From the NCBI GenBank assembly GCA_014084085.1, contig NPFB01000177.1:37423-101422 (forward strand): a DNA stretch of 64,000 nucleotides. The letters run 5' to 3'. This document shows, in pieces, positions 57,070-64,000 of this stretch. Made by a program: the position numbers and the translations under genes. This DNA comes from Hondaea fermentalgiana (lineage: Eukaryota > Sar > Bigyra > Thraustochytrida > Thraustochytriidae). The notes beneath the pieces are model-generated. The model was not told the DNA's origin. It ran no database searches and saw only the letters and a list, made by a program, of their open reading frames with translations. The first letter of the stretch is position 1, and every line of letters starts with the position of its first letter.

Positions 57070-57155
57070 GATCAATCGTCCGCAACTCGAGACGCAAAAC
57101 CAAAACTCGACACATAGTAGGCCAATACTACTTCCCCGCCCTTGCGTGAACGAGA

Positions 57156-60100
57156 ATGCTGGGCGATAACGTACCAGAGAAACGCGAAGAGGCGAACGAG
57201 AAAGAACCTTGCGAAGAAGCGTCGTCGTCGCCCACGAGCCACGTGAGTGTCCAAGTGCAAGAGCGCGAGAAAGCACGATGCGTGCTGGAGCCCTTCGACG
57301 GCGAGCCGAGGCTGCCGGTCACCGTGCGCGTCGCGGGGATTGAGTTCACGGCCAAAGTATCAAAGACGAGCAAAAAGGTGCAGAACGTGGCCACGGCAAC
57401 GCGCGATGCCCTCAACCTGTGCAAGCGAGCCACACGTGAAGACCTGCACATTCTCAAAAACTTGTCGCTGACCTTGCGCGCAGGCACAAGCACCCTGATT
57501 CTCGGTGCACCGGGAAGCGGCAAGACGAGCCTTCTCAAGCTACTCGCCGGCAGATTGCGCGTCGACAAGGCTGCGACCCTCAAGGGCGAAGTCACATACA
57601 ATGGCGTTGCGCAGTCGAGTCTGCACATGGCCAAAGTGGCCACTTATGTAGGCCAGCTTGATGAGCATCTCGCTCTTCAAACTGTCCGCGATATCTTTGG
57701 TTTCGCCCAGGATACCGTGGGCAGCGCCCAGGCTTTTACGAACACTAACCGATGCGAAGGTAATGCTACCGATGACGAGATTCACGAGGCGCTCGCTCCC
57801 GCTGTGGACGACATGCTCGATGTGCTCGGCCTCACCGGAGCTGCCGACACGATCATCGGCAACGAGCTCTTCCGCGGGGTCTCTGGCGGCGAGCGCAGGC
57901 GCACGACGCTCGGCGAGATGCTTTTCGGAAGGCACCCTCTGCTCCTCTTGGACGAGATCAGCACCGGGCTCGACAGCGCCACCACGTTCAAGCTCGTGCA
58001 GGCCCTGTGCGCCTCGACGCGCCGCATGCAGTCCAATGTGGTGATCTCGCTCCTGCAACCGGGTCCGGAAGTCATTGAACTCTTTGACGACGTGCTCATG
58101 ATGAGCGAGGGCCAAATCATTTATCATGGCCCCGTCCAGTCTGTGCTCCAGCACTTTGAGGCGCTTGGCTTTGTGTGCCGTCCCGGTCGAAGCCTCGGTG
58201 AGTTCTTGGCAGACATGACGACGCCTCGCCGAAACCGCTATTTCGCGGGGACGCAAGGCCCCATCGGTATCGCAAGGCTCGCGGCGCAGTCGATTCCTGC
58301 TGCTGATACTGTGGCTGTTGGTGGAGAAACTGTCTCCGCGGAGGACGCGCCCGTTTCGGCATACTACCTCAAGTCGTCACCAGACCACAAGGGTAAAGGA
58401 AGTCCCTTTGTGCTTGATGCCTGGAGCGACTTCAAGGTGGTCTGCCGACATGTGAGTCGCACGTACTGGAGAGACCGCATCATTTACATTTTGCTCGTGA
58501 TGCGAGGCATCTTCATCAGCGGACTCGTTGGATGGATTTTCTTTCAGTTGCCCACGACACCAGAGAATGACAATAGCAGCGATATCTCGTGGCTGCGAAA
58601 CAGGCTGGCCGTGACCTTTTTCGCCATTTTCCTCTATTCTACGAGCTCGTTCGAAGTTCTTCCGTTCGTGCTTGCAACCCGTGACGTATTGCACAAGCAG
58701 CTTGATGCGAAAATGCTCCGCCCGTCTTCGTACGTAATTTCAGATACGCTGGCCATGTGCGTCGCGAACATCCCGGAGGCATTTTGCGTTGCATCTCTTG
58801 CCTTTTGGATGACAAACCTCGTGGACTCAAGCGCGGCCGATGTCATGGAAACCTATGGTCTCTTTCTCGCAATCAATTTTGCTGCCATTTTCGTGTGCAA
58901 CACCATGACGCGCGCCATCGCGTATAGCATGCCCAACCTGGTCGTGGCGTTTATGATGCATGCGGTGATTCTGCCTGGAGCGTGCTACTTTTTTGGTGGC
59001 TTCATCATTACTGAAAGCACGATCCCCGATTGGCTCATCTGGTTCTACTGGATCTCGCCCGTGAGCTACCTGTTTCGTGCTGCAACAATTATCATTCTTG
59101 ACAGCGACACCTTTGCAGACAGAACGGATATCGCGCTCGAACTCTGGGGCGTTCGCCCGGAGCGGTATTGGATCTGGGTCGCCATCCTTTACAGTCTATT
59201 TATTGGCGTTTTGTGCATGGTCTTGCAATGGGCGGCTCTTCGCTTCGTTCGATTCACCGGCCATCGCGGACGTCGCGAAGGAAGCGACTCTGGGCTTGGC
59301 GACGAGAGCGAAGACGAGGGAGAGCGCGATGCGACAGTTGTGGATGACGTGGAAAAGGCGGCGGCAGTGCAGGTGCAGCCCTCTTCGCGAGCGTTGGCGG
59401 GAGCCGCCAAGCTGGCCACGAGCATGCCTTGCCCGCAGGTCGACTTTACCTTTCGCGACATTAGCTATGCAGTCAAAGTCAAGGGCGCGAAGGCACCCAA
59501 GATGTTGCTTACCAAGGTCACCGGTCACGTGCGTAGTGGTCGCATGTGTGCCATTATTGGTGCCACGGGCGCCGGCAAGACAACCTTGCTGAACCAGATT
59601 TCTTTGCGCAAGACATCGGGCCAAAGCACGGGTGATCTGCTGCTTAACGGACGACTCGTCACGGACACGCGCATGTACCAGCGCCTGCTGGGCTTCTGTG
59701 AGCAAGAGGACTACCATTGCGCCTTTTCTACGGTGCGGGAGGCGGCCCTCTTTTCGGCACGTTTGCGGCTTCCCGCAGGAACATCGACTTCGGAAGCAGA
59801 GGTCTTTGTGGACGCTGTGCTCGAGACGCTGGATCTTGCAGGAATCGCGAACGATAAAATTGGCGTCAAGGGTCATGGCGGTCTCTCTGTGGGGCAGTTC
59901 AAGCGGCTTACAGTCGCTGTGGAACTCGCCGCCAATCCTGCCATCCTCTTTCTCGACGAACCTACCTCGGGCCTTGACGCCACAGCAGCGGAAGTAACGA
60001 TGCGCGCGGTCAAGCGCGTGTGCACGGCAGGACGCACGGTGCTTTGCACCATTCATCAGCCGAGCCGCGAGGTTTTTGCGCTCTTCGACGACATTCTGCT

Positions 60101-61445
60101 CTTGCAAAAGGGTGGCCGCGTCGCCTACCACGGGCCTGTTGCCAAGATGGTCTCGTACTTTTCGCGCTACGAGGTTAACACGGTGCCGGTTCCTGCGGGG
60201 GATTTCAATCCGAGCAATTATGCTCTTGATGTGTTGGCCCTTGGCCAGGGCGTCCATGCCTCCTCCTCGTCCTCCTCCTCCTCCTCCTCTGCTGCCAGCG
60301 TTGCGAGCGAAGAGGGCGAGGATTCCGCTGACACCGAGCAAATGGGTGAGGAATCAACTGGGGTGAACCAAACACGCGTGGACTGGGCCGTGCTCTATCA
60401 TGACTCGCCAGAACATGCTGCACTCGAGGATGATATTGCAGCGGTCGTTGAAGGCTCTGCTCAAGTCAGCAATGATCCGGCTCAGGCGATCAAGCCCAAG
60501 GTGTCGACGATGGTGACGACCCTTGCCTTGTGGCGGCGTTGGGGGCGGGCATTCTGGCGGTCTCTGGAGGTCACCGTTGCTCGCCTCTTGGCTATGGTCA
60601 TCCTTCTCTTCCTCTTTAGCCTGACTCTCGTGGGCCAGACGAGTCTTGACACGGTCGCGGAGACACAGTCTTATGTGGGAGCGCTGTATTATTGCCTCAT
60701 CCTGGCCAGCTTTCTTGTGGCGCTTGCCACGATGGATCTCATGTACAAGAGCCGCGGTGTCTTTTACCGTGAAAAGTACAACCACATTTACTCTACAGCC
60801 GCGTACGCGAGCGGTTCCATGATCATGGAAATCATTTCTCTCATCGTGACAGCGGTGGTGTCTGTGATCCCACTTTACTTTATCATGGGACTGCGCACGG
60901 ACTTTGAGGGCTTTGTGGGTCTGGCGAGCATCTTTTTTGCCAACTTTGTGGTGTTTTCCTTTATGAGTAACATGTTCATTGCGTCGACACCGAACATTCG
61001 CGTTGCGCTCTTTCTCATCGTCATGGTCATTTCATTCTTCATTCTCTTTGCAAGTTTTCTCATTAGCCGCTCTGACGCCGCACCGAGTCTTCAATGGCTC
61101 TTTCCACTTTCGCCGCTGTACTTTGTCATTCAGGGCATGATGCAGTCGCAGCTTCGTTGCGATTGTGCTGTGGATGCCAATTTAAATGCAGCTGCGATCA
61201 CCTGCAATGGAGGTCTCGCGTGCGAGGATGTCTGCAGTGCGAGTCTGCCCGGCTGCAGCGTGCTCAATGTGGTGTTATCCGCCGATGCGCGCACGCAGGT
61301 CACCGCCTGGCAGTACGTATCGACCAACTTTGAGGTCCCCGATGAGACCTTTGCGTACAACTTTGGCTACGCGCTCCTCTTTGCTGTTGTGTTCAAGCTC
61401 GGCGAGTACTTTGCTCTGCGCCGCCTCACCTTTGGACGTGCATAG
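57156..61445 (+). CDS. Full-size ABCG (PDR-type) transporter
   Basis: 1429 residues in NBD-TMD-NBD-TMD order, the reverse-orientation layout of pleiotropic drug resistance transporters. NBD1 has Walker A GAPGSGKTS (117-125), signature VSGGERRRTT (242-251) and Walker B LLLLDEISTGLDSATT. NBD2 has Walker A GATGAGKTT (802-810), a degenerate signature LSVGQFKRLTVAVELAAN and Walker B LFLDEPTSGLDA, typical of plant and protist PDR proteins. Each TMD has about six helices. The extracellular loop of TMD2 carries several Cys (CDCAVDANL, CNGGLACEDVC), probably disulphide-bonded. A Ser-rich linker (coded by a TCC repeat at 60261-60289) follows NBD2. It should export hydrophobic compounds or lipids at the plasma membrane. 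Start ATG 57156; the acidic N-terminus is cytosolic. Confidence 0.94.
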   Translation: MLGDNVPEKREEANEKEPCEEASSSPTSHVSVQVQEREKARCVLEPFDGEPRLPVTVRVAGIEFTAKVSKTSKKVQNVATATRDALNLCKRATREDLHILKNLSLTLRAGTSTLILGAPGSGKTSLLKLLAGRLRVDKAATLKGEVTYNGVAQSSLHMAKVATYVGQLDEHLALQTVRDIFGFAQDTVGSAQAFTNTNRCEGNATDDEIHEALAPAVDDMLDVLGLTGAADTIIGNELFRGVSGGERRRTTLGEMLFGRHPLLLLDEISTGLDSATTFKLVQALCASTRRMQSNVVISLLQPGPEVIELFDDVLMMSEGQIIYHGPVQSVLQHFEALGFVCRPGRSLGEFLADMTTPRRNRYFAGTQGPIGIARLAAQSIPAADTVAVGGETVSAEDAPVSAYYLKSSPDHKGKGSPFVLDAWSDFKVVCRHVSRTYWRDRIIYILLVMRGIFISGLVGWIFFQLPTTPENDNSSDISWLRNRLAVTFFAIFLYSTSSFEVLPFVLATRDVLHKQLDAKMLRPSSYVISDTLAMCVANIPEAFCVASLAFWMTNLVDSSAADVMETYGLFLAINFAAIFVCNTMTRAIAYSMPNLVVAFMMHAVILPGACYFFGGFIITESTIPDWLIWFYWISPVSYLFRAATIIILDSDTFADRTDIALELWGVRPERYWIWVAILYSLFIGVLCMVLQWAALRFVRFTGHRGRREGSDSGLGDESEDEGERDATVVDDVEKAAAVQVQPSSRALAGAAKLATSMPCPQVDFTFRDISYAVKVKGAKAPKMLLTKVTGHVRSGRMCAIIGATGAGKTTLLNQISLRKTSGQSTGDLLLNGRLVTDTRMYQRLLGFCEQEDYHCAFSTVREAALFSARLRLPAGTSTSEAEVFVDAVLETLDLAGIANDKIGVKGHGGLSVGQFKRLTVAVELAANPAILFLDEPTSGLDATAAEVTMRAVKRVCTAGRTVLCTIHQPSREVFALFDDILLLQKGGRVAYHGPVAKMVSYFSRYEVNTVPVPAGDFNPSNYALDVLALGQGVHASSSSSSSSSSAASVASEEGEDSADTEQMGEESTGVNQTRVDWAVLYHDSPEHAALEDDIAAVVEGSAQVSNDPAQAIKPKVSTMVTTLALWRRWGRAFWRSLEVTVARLLAMVILLFLFSLTLVGQTSLDTVAETQSYVGALYYCLILASFLVALATMDLMYKSRGVFYREKYNHIYSTAAYASGSMIMEIISLIVTAVVSVIPLYFIMGLRTDFEGFVGLASIFFANFVVFSFMSNMFIASTPNIRVALFLIVMVISFFILFASFLISRSDAAPSLQWLFPLSPLYFVIQGMMQSQLRCDCAVDANLNAAAITCNGGLACEDVCSASLPGCSVLNVVLSADARTQVTAWQYVSTNFEVPDETFAYNFGYALLFAVVFKLGEYFALRRLTFGRA
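60261..60289 (+). repeat. TCC repeat coding poly-Ser
   Basis: TCC units coding about 10 Ser in the linker after NBD2 of the ABCG transporter. Confidence 0.85.
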
Positions 61446-61520
61446 AATCCTGCACCACCCGCATTACTATAATGATAATTTGATCATTCGTTGTTTTGCA
61501 CCTTGCATCATGATGATCGC

Positions 61521-61799
61521 TCATGCAATCATCCAAAGCTTCCAAGCGCTCCCCGTCATTGCCAAATATGAGCACCCAAGAGAAGGCGCACTGCTTGGCT
61601 CGCAGGCCATGGTCGTTGTCTGTGCCGAGGGCGACCTCCAGCTCCTCCCCGTCGATCGCTCCCAACGATCCTCGTCCCTTGTTCCAGGCGCTCCAATCGC
61701 TCCCGACATGGCAGCAATCGTCCCCCATTCCAGAGGTTCTCGGCCTATCTTTCCCAAGCAGGCTGTTTCGGATCCAGGCTCGCAGCTGCAGCAACCCAT
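61521..61799 (-). CDS. Possible small acylated protein (MGCCSC start)
   Basis: A 92-codon minus-strand frame beginning MGCCSCEPGSE. The start fits an N-myristoylation site followed by palmitoylatable Cys residues. Its position would make it head-to-head with the WW-FYVE gene and tail-to-tail with ABCG, matching the local style. Against it: the plus strand (61509-61833) and another minus frame are equally open across the same bases, and no domain is recognised. Low confidence. Confidence 0.25.
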   Translation of the reverse strand: MGCCSCEPGSETACLGKIGREPLEWGTIAAMSGAIGAPGTRDEDRWERSTGRSWRSPSAQTTTMACEPSSAPSLGCSYLAMTGSAWKLWMIA

Positions 61800-62092
61800 G
61801 GCAAGTGAAGCGAGCAAACCCAGAATCGTTTGATCGAAGAAGCACTCTCCGCGAGACGCTTCGTCGCGCGCGAGACCAGCCGCGCCCGGCGCACGCTCGC
61901 CCGCACGCAGGCGGACGCGCGCGGCCTGCGCGCCCGCACGCTCGCTCGCTCGCTCGCGCGCACGCACGCACGGTCGCCTGCGAGCGGCATCGCGGCGGCG
62001 CGAAGCCGAGAGAAGGAGCGAGGCGGAGTGGAGATCGATCGAGCCGCGAGCGCGCGGACGAAGGCGCCTCTCGCGCGACGCCAGAGCAGCGG

Positions 62093-62170
62093 CTGCGCTG
62101 CGTCGCGTCGCGCCGCGTCGAGCCGCGTCGCGTTGCGTTGCGTTGTGCTGCGTTACGCTGCGCAGCGTTG
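62093..62170. repeat. GCGTC/GCGTT pentanucleotide repeat
   Basis: Degenerate pentamers (GCGTC, GCGCC, GCGTT) in the leader of the WW-FYVE gene, ending about 100 nt before its ATG. Confidence 0.75.
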
Positions 62171-62267
62171 CCTCGCGTGAGGATAGGCCAGGAAAGGAGC
62201 GAGCGGGCGAGCCAAGGCTCGAGGAACCGGAGAACCGTCGCGAGGGCGACCCCAAGGCAGCGCGAAG

Positions 62268-64000
62268 ATGGCGAGCAATGACGGCCTTCCGGAGGGCTGG
62301 GAGATGTCCGTGGACGAGGAGACGGGGAGGACGTTTTACATTAACCACAAGACGATGCAGACGAGCTGGACGCCGCCCGTCGAGGAACCGCTCCCGGCCG
62401 GCTGGGAGCAACAACGCGACGGCGAGGGCCGCATCTTTTTTATCAACCACAACACGCAGCAAACGCAATGGGAGGACCCGCGACTTTCGTTCGACACTTC
62501 TGCGCAGGTGTCTTACCCGAATTTTGGCGAGTCCTCAAACAATGCCGATGCCGGGGCCAGCAGTAGCAATATGGGGACGGGCTCCGGCCACGGTGGCAGC
62601 AGCGGCAACGGTATGGTTGCCTGTCCGGCGTGCACCTTTGAAAATAACCCCGGCGATTCAGCTTGCTCTGTGTGCGGGACCTCTCTGCCTGGTGCGGCCT
62701 CGGGCTCGAATGCGAGCTCGGGCGGAGGCGGAAGTGGACACTACGGCTCTGGTGGATACGGTGGCGACGACACCATTGACGCAGCCACGGCCGCTGCCAT
62801 TGCGGCTGCCCAGGCAGAAGACGACCCCGGCGCAGATGCACTGAACGCCATCGAGCGCACCGTAGAGGTGACAGACCCGCGCGATTTGGAGCCGTTCTCT
62901 GTCCCAGACGAATACTCGATGGTCTGCACTCTCTGCGGCAAACCATTTGATTGGAAAAATCGCAAACACCACTGCCGCTGTTCCGGCGGTCTTTATTGCC
63001 AGGAATGCAGCTCGCACAAGGTCAAATTTGCCGTCCGCGGAGAGGATGTGAAGGAACGGCGTGTTTGCAACATTTGCTTTGAACATCAATCCGCCGGAGA
63101 CAGGCATTGCTTTCTGCGATACATGGGCATATTGCGCGACGCCGGCGCTTCGCGGCGCGACGATCGCCTTCTCGCGTTCAAGGGCATTGTGCAGCTGCTG
63201 GACCGGCTCCCCGAGGCCATGCAACCGTACGCGAGCATTGAGGTCCAGGCAATGCCACTTCGCACGCTCAACCAGATTGAGCGCTGCGGCGGCGCGTCAG
63301 CACTCATTGACCTCTTGGCTACAGACGACGAGCGCAATACCCAGGTGGAGGCATGCGCAATGTTGGCGAGCATTGCTACAGTTGCCTCCCAGCTTCCTTC
63401 AGACAATTCGTCGGTGCTCTCTCGCGCGTCGCTGCGCAACGATCTCTCTGACGGATCGTTTGCTATGAAAAGCGTTGGCACGATGCTCATGAGCAGCCCC
63501 CCATGGCAAGCGCGCATGCACATTGCTCGCGCCATGTACCTTTTGGGTGACATGAGCGAGATTCAGGCGGCCACGCGCAAAGAGGGCATCCTGAGAACTC
63601 TCTGCGAAGACCTCTTGGCCTCCGAAGAGGACCTTCAGGTGTGGACGACGCGCGCCGTGGCGCAGCTCGTGGCTGGCAACGCGGACAACATTGAAGCGAT
63701 GCTGGAAGCGAACGGAATGCAGGCGTTGGTGCTGTTGCTGAGCTCAACGAACGGTGAAATTAAAGAGGCCGCCGCGGCAGCGATTTGTTCCGGGCTCGAG
63801 CTCGAGGTGAGCGATCCGCGTCGCGGACACGCGCTGGCATCTCGAATTCGTGACGCCATCGTTTCACTTGGTGGCACAAGCGCAGCCGTGCGACTCTTGG
63901 AAGACTACAATGCAACCGTGGCGCGCAGTGGGCTTCAGCTGATTATGCATCTTTCCAATGGGCAAGCCGAGCTCGTGCGTGCGGCTGGCGCTGTCCCTCT
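62268..64000 (+). CDS. WW-WW-RanBP2-FYVE-armadillo protein, 3' end outside window
   Basis: The frame is open from the ATG at 62268 to the last base (577 codons), so the gene is truncated by the window edge. Two WW domains (LPEGWEMSVDEETGRTFY with TSWTPP; LPAGWEQQRDGEGRIFF with TQWEDPR) fill residues 7-74. A Gly/Ser linker leads to a RanBP2-type zinc finger, C-x2-C-x10-C-x2-C (CPACTFENN...CSVC), at 122-139. A FYVE-type zinc finger at about 219-273 has VCTLCGKPF, the basic signature RKHHCRC, GLYCQEC and RVCNIC. The FYVE domain should bind phosphatidylinositol-3-phosphate on endosomes. From about 300 on, helical repeats of armadillo type begin (IERCGGASALIDLL, EANGMQALVLLLSS). It is probably an endosomal adaptor that binds Pro-rich ligands, and perhaps ubiquitin through the RanBP2 finger. 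Confidence 0.88.
   Translation, partial: MASNDGLPEGWEMSVDEETGRTFYINHKTMQTSWTPPVEEPLPAGWEQQRDGEGRIFFINHNTQQTQWEDPRLSFDTSAQVSYPNFGESSNNADAGASSSNMGTGSGHGGSSGNGMVACPACTFENNPGDSACSVCGTSLPGAASGSNASSGGGGSGHYGSGGYGGDDTIDAATAAAIAAAQAEDDPGADALNAIERTVEVTDPRDLEPFSVPDEYSMVCTLCGKPFDWKNRKHHCRCSGGLYCQECSSHKVKFAVRGEDVKERRVCNICFEHQSAGDRHCFLRYMGILRDAGASRRDDRLLAFKGIVQLLDRLPEAMQPYASIEVQAMPLRTLNQIERCGGASALIDLLATDDERNTQVEACAMLASIATVASQLPSDNSSVLSRASLRNDLSDGSFAMKSVGTMLMSSPPWQARMHIARAMYLLGDMSEIQAATRKEGILRTLCEDLLASEEDLQVWTTRAVAQLVAGNADNIEAMLEANGMQALVLLLSSTNGEIKEAAAAAICSGLELEVSDPRRGHALASRIRDAIVSLGGTSAAVRLLEDYNATVARSGLQLIMHLSNGQAELVRAAGAVP

Larger units (their letters stand above)
55719..57155. other. Long intergenic region upstream of the ABCG gene
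   Basis: 1437 nt. It holds a GGCA repeat (55855-55885), an ATCGATCGAT element (56729-56738) and a CAG repeat (57039-57067). Two stretches look mildly protein-like: an ATG plus-strand frame at 56242-56448 (68 codons, MDHDESDASIA start, Pro-rich) and sequence at 56765-56900 open on both strands. Neither has a recognised domain or clear splice sites. They may be uORFs, fragments of an unrecognised spliced gene or chance. Confidence 0.4.
61446..62267. promoter_or_regulatory. Intergenic region, ABCG / WW-FYVE, with possible small ORF
   Basis: 822 nt. The first 70 nt are AT-rich, like a 3' UTR. 61500-61830 is open on both strands. 61850-62267 is very GC-rich, with GCTC and GCAC repeats (61935-61972), an ATCGATCGAG element (62034-62043) and GCGTC/GCGTT pentamers (62093-62170), and is probably the promoter of the WW-FYVE gene. 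Confidence 0.45.

Noticed and set aside
1..64000. tRNA, rRNA, snRNA genes, CRISPR arrays, transposons or LTRs
   Set aside because: I looked for rRNA and snRNA cores, tRNA-like A/B boxes, repeat-spacer arrays, transposase or reverse transcriptase motifs and long terminal repeats by eye and saw none. tRNAs or small RNAs could be missed without a covariance-model search.

Overview
This is a 64-kb piece of a GC-rich, intron-poor eukaryotic nuclear genome. The genes include SUMO E2, TFIIS, methionine aminopeptidase 1, a P4-ATPase, a full-size PDR-type ABCG transporter and FYVE, SPRY and Sec7-type proteins. Only three introns are visible; all are short (97-275 nt) and GT-AG. Most genes are single open frames with long Ser/acidic low-complexity insertions. 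Probable ciliary proteins (a DAAF9-like protein and a giant EF-hand protein with an NPHP4-like C-terminus) point to a flagellated protist. With the WW/FYVE/RanBP2 domain combinations and the compact GC-rich layout, a stramenopile such as a thraustochytrid (Labyrinthulomycetes) is the best guess. That is inference from gene content, not from a marker sequence. I saw no rRNA, tRNA, CRISPR array or transposon-encoded protein.

Layout. 0.5-8 kb: P4-ATPase (+) converging on an NT-C2/WW protein (-). 8.6-17.9 kb: three head-to-head pairs, MetAP1/METTL21-like, TFIIS/UBC9 and TMEM120/dienelactone hydrolase-like. 18.3-25 kb: five consecutive membrane proteins of weak or no family assignment, including an EGF-plus-7TM protein and two divergently placed 7TM paralogues. 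25-37.4 kb: DAAF9-like (-), a secreted GxGYxYP-type protein (+), a large multi-pass metallophosphoesterase (+) and an L-galactose dehydrogenase-like aldo/keto reductase (-). 38.5-44.6 kb: a glucose-6-phosphatase-like PAP2 protein, an ASH2L-like SPRY protein interrupted by an assembly gap, and a TPR protein of bacterial-looking type. 45-64 kb: a degenerate Sec7-PH-PH protein, the giant Tudor-like/EF-hand/C2 protein (also gapped), the ABCG transporter, and the 5' part of a WW-WW-RanBP2-FYVE-armadillo protein that runs off the window.

The genes do not form one pathway. Recurring themes are membrane lipid and trafficking (P4-ATPase, Sec7/PH, FYVE, PAP2, ABCG), cilia, and chromatin/transcription (TFIIS, ASH2L-like). 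Many genes start back-to-back across 0.4-1.1 kb GC-rich intergenic regions, and several end tail-to-tail within 90-850 nt. Four runs of exactly 100 N sit in extremely GC-rich sequence and are assembly gaps of unknown true size. They break the reading frames of two genes.
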